NCBI GenBank assembly: GCA_003045895.1
Contig: PZPC01000043.1
Coordinates: 1-41,850, forward strand
DNA from: Bacteroidota bacterium
GTDB taxonomy: Bacteria; Bacteroidota; Bacteroidia; Chitinophagales; Saprospiraceae
DNA: 41,850 bases
Direction of reading: 5' to 3'
Both the position numbers and the translations under genes were made by a program. Below are positions 1-8,205 of the stretch, in pieces; the first letter of the stretch is position 1, and each line of letters opens with the position of its first letter. The notes beneath the pieces are model-generated. The model made no database searches. It was not told the origin of the DNA and was given only the letters and a program-made list of their open reading frames with translations.

Positions 1-377
1 CCTTGGCTTCGTCTATGAGATTCCCGTCAGCGGGCTCTCTCGGAACTTGGACCCTATTTTATTAGCGTCCGCATCCGTTAGTGTAGGGCCATGCCTGGCA
101 CACACATACTTGGACCTCCCTGAGGTCTTGGCAAATGACCGCTGCGCGGTCATTTGCGTTAGCACTAAGATTTAACCAAGATCAAGGCAAAATACCTTCT
201 AGCTACTATGATAAGGGGTCGGCGAACCATATTTCTCGTGGGATGACGCTTTTGAATTTTGGAATTTGAATGATCAAAGGTAGAGATGTGTCCCAACCGT
301 AGCGCTGAAGCACGAAGAACCCGAGGGCAGCGGGGGGCACGGCCCCAAAGCCTGTCTGAAAAGACAAATCACTCCCA
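1..377. other. Left-edge region without a recognised gene
   Basis: A reading frame on the plus strand is open from base 2 to a TAA at about 170-172. It could be the last 56 codons of a gene cut by the window edge, but the translation matches nothing I recognise and it contains a perfect palindrome, so I do not call it a gene. The rest, up to the stop of the minus-strand carbamoyltransferase at 378, holds only small hairpins: GGGGC-ACG-GCCCC at 334-346 and TGTCT-GAAA-AGACA at 353-366. The latter two lie just downstream of that gene and could act as a weak terminator. Confidence 0.4.
131..157. repeat. Perfect 12-bp inverted repeat
   Basis: GCAAATGACCGC and its exact reverse complement GCGGTCATTTGC are separated by TGC. 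The stem is strong, but no T-run follows on either strand, so a rho-independent terminator is not supported. It could be a protein-binding palindrome or part of an interspersed repeat. Confidence 0.6.
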
Positions 378-1328
378 TTATCCAACAGGCCGCTCCAAAA
401 TTTGCTGCAACACCGCCTGCGCGGCGAACAACCGGTTGCGGGCCTGCGGCAAAACCAGCGACTGGGGGCTGTCGAGCACGGCGTCGCTCACCACCACGTT
501 GCGGCGTACGGGCAGGCAGTGCATAAAGTAGGCGTTATTGGTGAGGGCCATTTTGGCGGCCGTAACCTGCCAGTCGGTAGCTACGGGCAGGCGCTGGCCG
601 TAGGGGTGGAGGGCCGACCAATTTTTGGCGTAGATGAAGTCGGCGCCAGCGAAGGCGGCGGCCTGGTCGTGGCTGACGGGCGTATCTTTTACAAAGGCCG
701 GATCCAGTTCGTAACCTGCCGGATGGGTCAGCACCAGTTCTACCGGCGCGTGTTGCAGCCACTCCAAAAAGGAGTTGGACACCGCCTGGGGCAGCGTCCG
801 GGGATGCGGCGCCCAGGTAAGTACTACGCGCGGGCGGTCCTGCCGCTTGTACTCTTCAATCGTCACCCAATCGGCCAGGCTCTGCAGCGGGTGGCGAATG
901 GCCGATTCCAGACTCACGACGGGTACGGTTGCGTGGGCGATAAAAGCGCGGAGCACCTCGTCGGCGTAGTCGGTAGCCCGATCCTGCAGGCCGGGGAAGG
1001 AACGCACCCCAATGATATCGGCATACTGGCTCATCACACCCGCGGCTTCGCGAATGTGTTCGGCGGTGCTGCCATCCATGACCGTGCCATCGGTAAATTC
1101 CAGCTGCCAGCCTTCGGCCGCGTTGAGGGTCATCACGTTGCACCCCAGGTTGCGGGCGGCCAGTTCCGTGCTCAGGCGGGTACGCAGGCTGGGATTGAAG
1201 AACACCAGCAGGACGGTCTTATGGCGGCCCAGGTCAGGGTGGGCGTGGGGGTTTTTCTTAATCGCTAAGGCGGCCTGGACCAACAGCTGTGGGTCGGCGA
1301 CATCGTAAACGGAGGTAAATTGCTGCAT
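378..1328 (-). CDS. argF': N-acetyl/N-succinyl-ornithine carbamoyltransferase
   Basis: A 316-residue transcarbamylase. It transfers the carbamoyl group of carbamoyl phosphate to N-acylated ornithine in the cytoplasmic arginine pathway of Bacteroidota. The carbamoyl-phosphate site reads FFNPSLRTRLST (residues 43-54) instead of the STRT form of ordinary ornithine carbamoyltransferase. The HCLPVRRN motif (270-277) and the stretch TWAPHPRTLPQAV are hallmarks of the acetyl/succinyl-ornithine branch. Length is normal for that family. The residue known to decide the acyl group (Glu92 in the Xanthomonas acetylornithine enzyme, Pro90 in the B. fragilis succinylornithine enzyme) appears to be Ala89 here, just before Glu-His. 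I infer a succinylornithine preference. Start is ATG at 1326-1328. A possible 47-codon ORF lies 27 nt upstream. No other arg gene is in the window. Confidence 0.93.
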   Translation of the reverse strand: MQQFTSVYDVADPQLLVQAALAIKKNPHAHPDLGRHKTVLLVFFNPSLRTRLSTELAARNLGCNVMTLNAAEGWQLEFTDGTVMDGSTAEHIREAAGVMSQYADIIGVRSFPGLQDRATDYADEVLRAFIAHATVPVVSLESAIRHPLQSLADWVTIEEYKRQDRPRVVLTWAPHPRTLPQAVSNSFLEWLQHAPVELVLTHPAGYELDPAFVKDTPVSHDQAAAFAGADFIYAKNWSALHPYGQRLPVATDWQVTAAKMALTNNAYFMHCLPVRRNVVVSDAVLDSPQSLVLPQARNRLFAAQAVLQQILERPVG

Positions 1329-1355
1329 GGCAGTCCTGCTTTAATGACTTAATAA

Positions 1356-1499
1356 TTACAAATATCCGAACTCGTCGGAATCTTCCTGGTATTGGTCTAG
1401 GTTAATGGCATCAGGGCCAAAAGGTAAATAACATTGTAAGTATTCCTCAATAACGAGGACTGTTTTATCCCTAAAATCATCTAAAATGAAAGTCTCCAT
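1356..1499 (-). CDS. Possible small acidic protein upstream of argF'
   Basis: A 47-codon ORF starts at ATG 1497-1499 and stops with TAA at 1356-1358, 27 nt before the carbamoyltransferase start and on the same strand. The product begins METFILDDFRDK, continues with a hydrophobic/aromatic stretch (VLVIEEYLQCYLPFG), and has an acidic tail rich in Asp and Glu ending DEFGYL. Composition is protein-like, but I know no family. Its 5' end overlaps the start of the divergent lipoprotein gene by 14 nt (2 nt if that gene starts at its second ATG), which argues for caution. It could be a chance ORF in a promoter region. Confidence 0.35.
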   Translation of the reverse strand: METFILDDFRDKTVLVIEEYLQCYLPFGPDAINLDQYQEDSDEFGYL

Positions 1500-1920
1500 G
1501 TTCAAATCCATCCTGTTCGCCAGTATTATTTTAGCGGTAAGCTGTGAAAAAGAGCACCTTACTGTAGCTGCGCCTGGTACCTACCAGCCTGACCTGGCCC
1601 TGGAGCAGCAAGTGGCGCAAGATAACGGGGCGACGGTCTCCATCAGCTGGTCGGAAAAATTACCTGCTGACCCTCGGTACCAAATGGCCACCGTATCATC
1701 AGCCCCTACTGCGGGAATCAATATAGACAGCGGTTGCGGATTCATTGATTGTAATGAAGCGATTCAGCAAATGGTGTCCCAGCTGCAAGTAGTGACAAAT
1801 GCGCAATGCGAGGACCAGTACGCCTTTGTGCCTTGCTGCCAGAACGGCCGCCTGACTTATGCCCTGGTAACCGTTTTCCAGACCTGTAGACATACCTTTA
1901 CCGAAGCGTACACCTTCTAA
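1486..1920 (+). CDS. Small predicted lipoprotein, function unknown
   Basis: A 144-residue protein with a short basic start, a hydrophobic stretch (ILFASIILAVSC) and a lipobox-like AVSC ending at Cys20, so it is probably acylated and membrane-anchored. The mature part has no domain I recognise. It has six further cysteines in a late cluster (GCGFIDC near 82-88, then QCED, CC and TC), which suggests disulfides outside the cytoplasm. The start could be ATG 1486 or ATG 1498 (Met5); both give a usable signal sequence. The gene stands alone, divergent from the arginine gene and convergent with atpG, with a shared bidirectional terminator at 1941-1972. Confidence 0.65.
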   Translation: MKVSMFKSILFASIILAVSCEKEHLTVAAPGTYQPDLALEQQVAQDNGATVSISWSEKLPADPRYQMATVSSAPTAGINIDSGCGFIDCNEAIQQMVSQLQVVTNAQCEDQYAFVPCCQNGRLTYALVTVFQTCRHTFTEAYTF

Positions 1921-1940
1921 CCACTGATGGGATCAAACGA

Positions 1941-1972
1941 AAAACAGCCATCTCGCAAGAGATGGCTGTTTT
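1941..1972. terminator. Bidirectional rho-independent terminator
   Basis: A 14-bp perfect stem (AAAACAGCCATCTC and its complement) closes a GCAA loop, with A-run and T-run at the outer ends, so it can work on both strands. It lies 20 nt after the lipoprotein stop and about 85 nt after the atpG stop, and so closes both convergent transcription units. Confidence 0.85.
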
Positions 1973-2057
1973 CGTTGACGGATCAACGTTGTGTAGAGCA
2001 TTATTTCACCACCAGGCTCAGGCCGTTGATAAAACCCCGGCAGCCTGGTTGCTTTTA

Positions 2058-2960
2058 TTAAGCACCTTCCAGGGCAGCGGCACCGCCAACGATCTCGAGG
2101 ATCTCTTTGGTGATGGCTTCCTGGCGGGCTTTGTTGTAAGTGATTTTCAAATCCCGCAGCAGTTCGTTGGCATTTTCCGTTGCCGATTCCATAGCAGTCA
2201 TTCGGGCGCCGTGCTCAGAAGCATGGGTATCGAGGAGAAACTTACGGAACTGGGTTTGCAAAATGCTCGGTACCAGGTGGCTCAACAAACCCTCTTTGCT
2301 GGGTTCGAAAATGTAATCGGCACGCCTGGTTGATTCCCCAGCGACAATTTCCACTTTAGGTACGGGCAAGTAGGGTACGTGTACGGTTTCCTGGAGTGCT
2401 GCATTGCGAAACTGGCCGTAGGCCACCTCGACGGCATCAAATCGGCCTTCTTCGAAAGCATCCATCAGGTAATTGGCTACGCGCCGGGTGTTGTCGAAAC
2501 TCAGGTCATCAAAGAGGTTGACGTAATCCTTGATGAGTTTAACGGAGGAATCGGCAAAGCGCTTTTTAAAGTGCTCATAACCCTTTTTGCCTACAAAAAC
2601 CATGGTCAGGTTTCCGTTGGCGAGTACGTTGGCAAATTTACCGTTCAGGGTAGCGTGGGCGGCTTTAATCACGTTGGTATTAAAAGCGCCACACAATCCG
2701 CGGTTGGATGTAACGACCACCAGACAAGCCCTTTCCACCGGCCGTTCCTTGCCAAAGACGGTACCAGCATCACCTTCCAGGTTGGTCAGGATGTTGCGCA
2801 ACATCGCGTCCAACTTATTGGCGTAGGGGCGCATTTGCGTAATGGCATCCTGGGCCCGCCGAAGCTTGGCCGCCGATACCATTTTCATGGCCTTGGTGAT
2901 CTGCTGTGTATTATTGACCGAAGCGATCCGGTCGCGAACTTCTTTGAGGTTCCCAGCCAT
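2058..2960 (-). CDS. atpG: F1F0 ATP synthase subunit gamma
   Basis: A 300-residue gamma subunit, the central rotor shaft that couples c-ring rotation to catalysis in the alpha3-beta3 head. The N-terminal helix begins MAGNLKEVRDRIASV with NTQQITKAMKMVSAAKL, and the C-terminal helix has ESATENANELLRDL and ITKEILEIVGGA. These are the two conserved coiled-coil ends that sit inside the F1 head. Length is normal. It is the last gene of the atpBEFHAG operon, 51 nt after atpA, and is followed by the terminator at 1941-1972. Start is the ATG giving the canonical N-terminus. Confidence 0.97.
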   Translation of the reverse strand: MAGNLKEVRDRIASVNNTQQITKAMKMVSAAKLRRAQDAITQMRPYANKLDAMLRNILTNLEGDAGTVFGKERPVERACLVVVTSNRGLCGAFNTNVIKAAHATLNGKFANVLANGNLTMVFVGKKGYEHFKKRFADSSVKLIKDYVNLFDDLSFDNTRRVANYLMDAFEEGRFDAVEVAYGQFRNAALQETVHVPYLPVPKVEIVAGESTRRADYIFEPSKEGLLSHLVPSILQTQFRKFLLDTHASEHGARMTAMESATENANELLRDLKITYNKARQEAITKEILEIVGGAAALEGA

Positions 2961-3011
2961 CGGGAAAAGTTTTTAGTGATGTGTTTTTGACCTTGCGATC
3001 AAAAAAATGAT

Positions 3012-4595
3012 TTACTTGAACTGTCCAACCAACTCCTTAGCCAGTGCTTCCAGCTTAGTGAGGTCGGCAGCGTCGTACTTACCCGCGCGGAAGTTGTCGA
3101 GGATACCTTGTTCGCGCTGGCTCATTTCCAGCAGGAACATTTCTTCGAACGCCTTCACTTTCTCTACGGGAACTTCGCGCAGTAAGCCTTTGGTGCCGAG
3201 GTGGATGATCGCTACCTGCTTCTCTACCGATACCGGCGAGTACTGGGGTTGCTTCAGGATTTCCACGTTGCGCTTACCTTTTTCGATTACCGAAAGCGTC
3301 GCGGCATCCAGGTCGGAACCGAACTTGGCGAAAGCTTCCAATTCGCGGTACTGTGCCTGGTCCAGCTTGAGGGTACCGGCAACTTTCTTCATCGACTTGA
3401 TCTGGGCATTACCACCTACGCGGCTCACGGAGATACCGACGTTGATAGCGGGGCGCACCCCGGCGTTGAAGAGGTTGGATTCCAGGAAGATCTGGCCGTC
3501 GGTAATAGAAATTACGTTGGTCGGGATGTAAGCCGAAACGTCGGCTGCCTGGGTTTCGATGATCGGGAGTGCCGTCAGGGAACCACCACCTTTAACGATG
3601 TTTGCCTCCTTGAGGGAATCGGGCAGGTCGTTCATGCTCTGGGCCAGGCCGTCATCGTTGATGATCTTGGCGGCGCGCTCCAGCAGGCGGCTGTGCAGGT
3701 AGAATACGTCACCGGGGTAAGCTTCGCGTCCTGGCGGGCGGCGCAGCAGCAGGGAAACCTCGCGGTAAGCGACGGCCTGCTTCGACAAATCATCATAAAT
3801 GATGAGGGCCGGACGACCCGTATCGCGGAAAAACTCCCCGATACAAGCACCTGCGAAGGGTGCGTAGAACTGGAGTGGCGCCGGATCAGAAGCTGCGGCA
3901 CAAACGATGACCGAGTAGGGCATCGCACCGTTTTCTTCCAGTACGCGGGCTACCTGGGCTACGGTTGAAGCCTTCTGGCCACAAGCGACGTAGATACAGT
4001 AGACGGGCTCGCCACGGTCGTAAAATTCTTTTTGGTTCAGGATGGTATCGATGGCAATAGCCGTCTTACCGGTCTGGCGGTCGCCGATGATCAATTCCCG
4101 CTGGCCACGGCCGATAGGAATCATGGCATCGATGGCTTTGATACCCGTTTGGAGGGGCTCGGTTACCGGCTGGCGGAAAATTACACCAGGAGCTTTGCGC
4201 TCGAGGGGCATTTCGTAAGTCACGCCGCCGATCTCGCCTTTGCCGTCGATCGGTTCACCCAGGGGGTTCACCACGCGACCGAGGTAGCCTTCGCCGACGT
4301 TGATGGAAGCAATACGGCCCGTACGGTGTACGCGGGAACCTTCGCGAATGCTATCGCTCGGCCCCATGAGTACAACCCCTACGTTGTCTTCTTCCAGGTT
4401 CAGTACGATGGCCTGAACGCCGGTTTCAAATTCTACCAGCTCACCCGCGCGGGCGTTGAGCAGGCCGTAGACACGAGCGATACCGTCGCCTACTTGCAAT
4501 ACCGTGCCGTATTCTTCCAGTTCCGTTGCGCTATCGAAACCAGAAAGTTGTTGCTTGAGGATTGCGGATATTTCGTCAGGTTTTACGTCAACCAT
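3012..4595 (-). CDS. atpA: F1F0 ATP synthase subunit alpha
   Basis: A 527-residue alpha subunit, the non-catalytic nucleotide-binding part of the F1 head. The Walker A loop is GDRQTGKT (171-178). The beta-barrel start with [17 protein letters not shown], the RGQREL region and the SRVGG arginine-finger motif are all present, so it should be fully functional. The C-terminal helical domain ends in [11 protein letters not shown]. It sits between atpH (52 nt upstream) and atpG (51 nt downstream) in the usual order. The beta and epsilon genes are not in the window; in Bacteroidota they are commonly encoded elsewhere. Confidence 0.98.
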   Translation of the reverse strand: MVDVKPDEISAILKQQLSGFDSATELEEYGTVLQVGDGIARVYGLLNARAGELVEFETGVQAIVLNLEEDNVGVVLMGPSDSIREGSRVHRTGRIASINVGEGYLGRVVNPLGEPIDGKGEIGGVTYEMPLERKAPGVIFRQPVTEPLQTGIKAIDAMIPIGRGQRELIIGDRQTGKTAIAIDTILNQKEFYDRGEPVYCIYVACGQKASTVAQVARVLEENGAMPYSVIVCAAASDPAPLQFYAPFAGACIGEFFRDTGRPALIIYDDLSKQAVAYREVSLLLRRPPGREAYPGDVFYLHSRLLERAAKIINDDGLAQSMNDLPDSLKEANIVKGGGSLTALPIIETQAADVSAYIPTNVISITDGQIFLESNLFNAGVRPAINVGISVSRVGGNAQIKSMKKVAGTLKLDQAQYRELEAFAKFGSDLDAATLSVIEKGKRNVEILKQPQYSPVSVEKQVAIIHLGTKGLLREVPVEKVKAFEEMFLLEMSQREQGILDNFRAGKYDAADLTKLEALAKELVGQFK

Positions 4596-4647
4596 GAGCT
4601 ATAGATATTTTGGTAAAATGTTCGAATTAAAAAGAGGTGTTGTCCCT

Positions 4648-5187
4648 CTAATGCTGAAAACTACGCTTGAGTTCGTCAAGCTTTTGCTGTACACTGGCAT
4701 CGTAGATGCGGTCACCGATTTCGAGGACAAAACCACCAATCAGTTCCTGATCAACGGCCGTGGTGATTTCGACCTTGGTATCCGTAAAGCTGCTGGCTTC
4801 CAGTTTTTTCTGCAGGCTGGCCAGGGCCGCTATGCTCAGGGGTTCAGCAGTCGTGACCTTAACCGTAGAAATATGGTTAAGCTTCTTGTACTGGGCGATG
4901 AACTCACTGGCGATTTCCGGCAGGTAAGGTTCGCGGCCTTTGTTAATCAGGATGCGTAAGAACGCCAGGGTCAGCTCATCGTATTTGCTCCCGAAGAGTG
5001 CCTCGACAATCGACAATTTCTTGCCCGCATTGACGATGGGGCTCTTCAGCATCAGCGCAAAGTCCTTGTGTTGGGCTACTTGCTGAAAAGAAGTCACATC
5101 GGCGAGGACCCGGTCGAGCTTGTGGTGCTCCTGGGCCAGTTCGATGAGTGATTTGGCGTAACGACCTGCAATTCTTTGTACAGACAT
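4648..5187 (-). CDS. atpH: F1F0 ATP synthase subunit delta (OSCP)
   Basis: A 179-residue delta subunit, part of the peripheral stalk that fixes F1 to the b subunits. The N-terminal helical domain opens SVQRIAGRYAKSLIELA. The C-terminal region carries VDQELIGGFVLEIGDRIYDASVQQKL, matching the family signature (IGGF..IGD...D.S....L). Length is typical. It lies between atpF and atpA. The 57-nt junction with atpF contains two small hairpins, annotated separately. Confidence 0.95.
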   Translation of the reverse strand: MSVQRIAGRYAKSLIELAQEHHKLDRVLADVTSFQQVAQHKDFALMLKSPIVNAGKKLSIVEALFGSKYDELTLAFLRILINKGREPYLPEIASEFIAQYKKLNHISTVKVTTAEPLSIAALASLQKKLEASSFTDTKVEITTAVDQELIGGFVLEIGDRIYDASVQQKLDELKRSFQH

Positions 5188-5203
5188 CTTCTATGCGTTG
5201 TGG

Positions 5204-5237
5204 TGCCAGCCGGAGCTGGCAGAAACACCGGAGTGTT
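5204..5237 (-). repeat. Twin hairpins with UCCG tetraloops (atpF-atpH junction)
   Basis: Read on the transcribed (minus) strand, two hairpins follow each other: AACAC-TCCG-GTGTT (5224-5237) and TGCCAGC-TCCG-GCTGGCA (5204-5221). Both loops are UCCG closed by C-G, which belongs to the very stable cUNCGg tetraloop class. There is no U-run, so they are probably mRNA stability or processing elements between stalk genes and not terminators. Confidence 0.6.
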
Positions 5238-5244
5238 GGGGGAA

Positions 5245-5763
5245 TTAATTCAGCTTGATCTCGTCGACCAGGGTATTCACAAACGCTTCCTGGTTATTGG
5301 CACCAGTAAGTTGCTTGCGCAGTACCTTCTCGGCAATGGTGATGGCCATTTGACCCACCTGGTTCTTCAGTTCCGTTACGGCAATCTGGCGTTGGTTCTC
5401 AATTTCCTGCTGGGCACTGACCACGATCTTCCGGGCTTCGGTGCGGGCCTGTTCCTTGGCTTCTTTCAGGATCTGGTCCTTGGTCTCCTTGGCTTCCTTC
5501 AGGATTTTGCTGCGCTCTTCGCGGGCCTGAGCCAGAATCTTCTGGTTCTCCGCCTGGAGGTTAGCCATTTCTTCGCGGGCACGCTTGGCTTCATCGAGGG
5601 CTTCCTGGATGTCGTTATCGCGCTTGGTCAAGGCGTTTTGGATCGGCTTGAAAGCCATGCGTCCCAAGACCCCCCACAGTACGATAAAGATGAGGGCCGT
5701 CCAGAAGATAAGTCCTGGATCAGGTCGAATGACCGAAAATTCAGCTAGCAGAAAAATATTCAT
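5245..5763 (-). CDS. atpF: F1F0 ATP synthase subunit b
   Basis: A 172-residue b subunit of the peripheral stalk. One N-terminal membrane helix (about residues 17-37, with LIFWTALIFIVLWGVL) is followed by a long charged coiled coil rich in Glu, Lys and Ala (about 45-150) that reaches up to delta on F1. The pattern GRMAFKPIQNALTKR just after the helix is typical. Length is normal. It lies 113 nt after atpE, a gap that contains a strong hairpin, and 57 nt before atpH. Confidence 0.95.
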   Translation of the reverse strand: MNIFLLAEFSVIRPDPGLIFWTALIFIVLWGVLGRMAFKPIQNALTKRDNDIQEALDEAKRAREEMANLQAENQKILAQAREERSKILKEAKETKDQILKEAKEQARTEARKIVVSAQQEIENQRQIAVTELKNQVGQMAITIAEKVLRKQLTGANNQEAFVNTLVDEIKLN

Positions 5764-5822
5764 GGTGAGTATACTTTAGCTCTTAAGTATTTTATTTTTG
5801 AGAAACACTTTTTATCAAGCGG

Positions 5823-5845
5823 GACCGCAGCCAACCGCTGCGGTC
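5823..5845 (-). repeat. 9-bp hairpin between atpE and atpF
   Basis: GACCGCAGC and its exact complement are separated by a 5-nt loop, in the unusually long 113-nt gap after atpE. On the minus strand only a weak U-rich stretch follows. It may protect the upstream atpE message or partly attenuate transcription, which would help make more c subunit than b subunit. This role is inference. Confidence 0.6.
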
Positions 5846-5876
5846 ACCGGATGAAATCTTTGTGCACTGTTGCTTA

Positions 5877-6083
<207 letters not shown>

Positions 6084-6118
6084 TTATTGATTATAAAAAA
6101 AAAGAGTTTCAAATTAAA

Positions 6119-7438
6119 TTAGTGTGCCCGTTCGTGGTCGTGATCGTGGTGTTCGTGTTCTTCCACCGCAGCGCCAATGTAGCTGGCCGTGAGGATCGCG
6201 AAGATGAAGGCTTGCAGAAAAGCAACCAACAATTCGATCAGGTTCATGAACGCGGTGAACAAACCACCGATAACTGCTCCCGTAGCGGCACCGCCAACAC
6301 TGTCGCCGTTGTTGCCAAACAGAAAGATCAAGCCGATTAAGCTGAGGATAATAATGTGTCCGGCAGAAATGTTAGCGAACAAACGTATCATCAACGAGAA
6401 AGGTTTGATGAACAAGCCCAGAATCTCTACCGGGGTGAGGATAACTTTCACCCAGGCCGGAATGCCCGGCATCCAGAACACGTGCTCCCAGTAGTGACCG
6501 TTGCCATTGAAGTTGACGACAATAAAGGTCAGCACCGCCAACACCAGGGTTACGGCCAGGTTACCCGTTACGTTGGCACCACCGGGAAAAAAGGGTACCA
6601 ACCCCATCAGGTTACAGAACAGGATGAAGAAAAACAGCGTCATGATGAAGGGCTGAAAGCGCTCGTAGTGCTTCTCACCGATCATCGGCTTGGTTACTTC
6701 ATCGCGAATAAAGACGAAAAAAGGCTCCATGAACGACTGGATTCCGGAAGGGGCCTGCCCTTCATTTCTGCGGTAGCCCCTGGCTACTGCGCTGAACAGG
6801 AACAACAGCAGCAAAGCTGCCAGCATCATGGTAAATACATTCTTGGTAATCGAGAAGTCGTAGAAGGAAGTAAGGCCTCCACCCAGGACACCCCCGTCGA
6901 GGGTGCTGGGCCTTTCCAATTCCCAGAGGTGGTTATTGGCACAGGCGAAATAAACGTCTATCTCCTTTTCTTTGCCCTTGCTGTCGGTGATGGTCTCTAC
7001 TTCGTGCATGATACCATTAATAGGTACCTCCCCCATAGGGAAATCCGCGTCGGCAATACGGTTCACCCGGCCGTGGTTGATCAGGTAGCGATCAACGGCT
7101 GCATGACCGTGATGGAACATGCTGCTGGTACCGATGGTCCAGCCATGGTCCGGCGCATAAAGAAAGATCGGCAGTGGAATGTGAACATCCTTCCAGATGT
7201 GGAATTCATTGGCATCAGAAATGTGATGCATTACCGTAGCCACGGCATCGTAATCACCATCTTCGTCTGCTTCTCCACAACTGTGAGCACCTTCAGCTGC
7301 TGCTTCGGTGCCGTGGTCGTGTCCTTCATGCTGCGCCAACAATGAGGCTGTAGACAGCGTCAGGGTGAGCGATAATACTAGTACTAGAAAACAGTAAGAT
7401 ACATTCACGCTGGTTCTGCTTTTTTTGGTCGTTTTCAA
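6119..7438 (-). CDS. atpB: F1F0 ATP synthase subunit a, His-rich, non-ATG start
   Basis: The a subunit forms the proton half-channels beside the c-ring. The membrane part is in the C-terminal half. The essential arginine is in FSLMIRLFANISAGH (about residue 352), and the partner helix has NLIELLVAFLQAFIFAIL. Before it comes a signal-peptide-like segment and an exported region of about 170 residues that opens with a His/Glu-rich stretch (HEGHDHG). The C-terminus also ends in a His/Glu/Asp tail (EEHEHHDHDHERAH). Such extended a subunits are common in Bacteroidota. No ATG exists in frame before about codon 74. I chose TTG 7436-7438, which gives MKTTKKSRTS plus a hydrophobic core. Alternatives are TTG 7450 (overlapping a promoter-like box) and GTG 7408. 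It is the first gene of the operon. Confidence 0.93.
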   Translation of the reverse strand: MKTTKKSRTSVNVSYCFLVLVLSLTLTLSTASLLAQHEGHDHGTEAAAEGAHSCGEADEDGDYDAVATVMHHISDANEFHIWKDVHIPLPIFLYAPDHGWTIGTSSMFHHGHAAVDRYLINHGRVNRIADADFPMGEVPINGIMHEVETITDSKGKEKEIDVYFACANNHLWELERPSTLDGGVLGGGLTSFYDFSITKNVFTMMLAALLLLFLFSAVARGYRRNEGQAPSGIQSFMEPFFVFIRDEVTKPMIGEKHYERFQPFIMTLFFFILFCNLMGLVPFFPGGANVTGNLAVTLVLAVLTFIVVNFNGNGHYWEHVFWMPGIPAWVKVILTPVEILGLFIKPFSLMIRLFANISAGHIIILSLIGLIFLFGNNGDSVGGAATGAVIGGLFTAFMNLIELLVAFLQAFIFAILTASYIGAAVEEHEHHDHDHERAH

Positions 7439-7447
7439 AAACCCGTG

Positions 7448-7455
7448 CAAAAGTA
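7448..7455 (-). promoter_or_regulatory. Candidate -7 promoter box of the atp operon
   Basis: On the minus strand the sequence reads TACTTTTG, an exact fit to the Bacteroidota -7 consensus TAnnTTTG, immediately upstream of atpB. A T-run (8 T) starts about 19-20 nt further upstream, where the -33 element would be, but a clear TTG is missing. If used, transcription would start near 7441. That makes TTG 7450 impossible as a start and leaves TTG 7438 nearly leaderless, or GTG 7408 with a 33-nt leader. Confidence 0.4.
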
Positions 7456-8073
7456 GACACTTTGCTTCGTTAAAAAAAACTCCTTTGCGCTTTTTTTCCC
7501 GTCAGGTAATACGAAAGAGGGGTTGATAAACAACCACTTAGCAGGTATTCCAGCATTTTGCGGTAGCTACATTAGCGATTTGTTCAACAATACGGGTATT
7601 TGTTCGCCGTTCGCCTGCTTTAGCAAAATATTTGTTGGGGCATACGGCCTTTTGATAGGCAGGCCTTATTGGTCTTTTTCAGCCCATATTATTCCATTGC
7701 TCCTGGCACAGGCTTGCCTGTTGTTCTGTCTACCTATTTGTTTATACGAAAAATCTCCCCGGCACCAAAGTAGCCGGTTTACCCTGCCTTTGCTTCCCAA
7801 ACAGGGATTCCTGGCGTTGCCGAGCGCGCACCGGGAAATGGGTTGAGCTGACTTATCAAGTGGGCTCCACGGTAAAAAGCTTTTCAAAACAAGAATAAAA
7901 ATCTGCTAAAAACGGTACATATTAAGGTTGATTACAAGACTTAAATGTAATTATAAATTATTTTTGATTTTATATTTGATTTTTTATTTTCATTTCCATA
8001 TATTTGCTCTATCATACTGCAAGAAAAGAAATACAAAATAGTATAATTTATAACCCGTCACAAATAAAATTAC

Positions 8074-8099
8074 ACAACACACTCAATTAAGTGTGTTGT
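8074..8099. repeat. 10-bp inverted repeat, 6-nt loop
   Basis: ACAACACACT and its exact complement AGTGTGTTGT flank CAATTA, in the AT-rich gap upstream of the giant gene. There is no T-run. It could be an operator or an RNA hairpin in a long leader. Confidence 0.5.
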
Positions 8100-8188
8100 A
8101 AAGTCCCCCACAAATTTGTACATTTTACACCCTTCCCCCCTTTGGTGTAACTACTTTTTATCCCCCTCCTAAACTTTGTCTGAGTAAT

Positions 8189-8205
8189 CACTTTGATTCA
8201 AAGTG
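8189..8205. repeat. 17-bp near-perfect palindrome
   Basis: CACTTTGA-T-TCAAAGTG: 8-bp arms around one base, the form expected of a dimeric regulator site. It is about 540 nt upstream of the giant gene. No regulator can be named. Confidence 0.45.

Noticed and set aside
402-1268. A long plus-strand frame antisense to the carbamoyltransferase.
   Set aside because: It is a shadow of a well-supported conserved gene on the minus strand.
7523-7846. A 107-codon frame in the AT-rich gap.
   Set aside because: Composition (many Cys, Leu, Ser, Pro), lack of motifs and the location do not support a gene.
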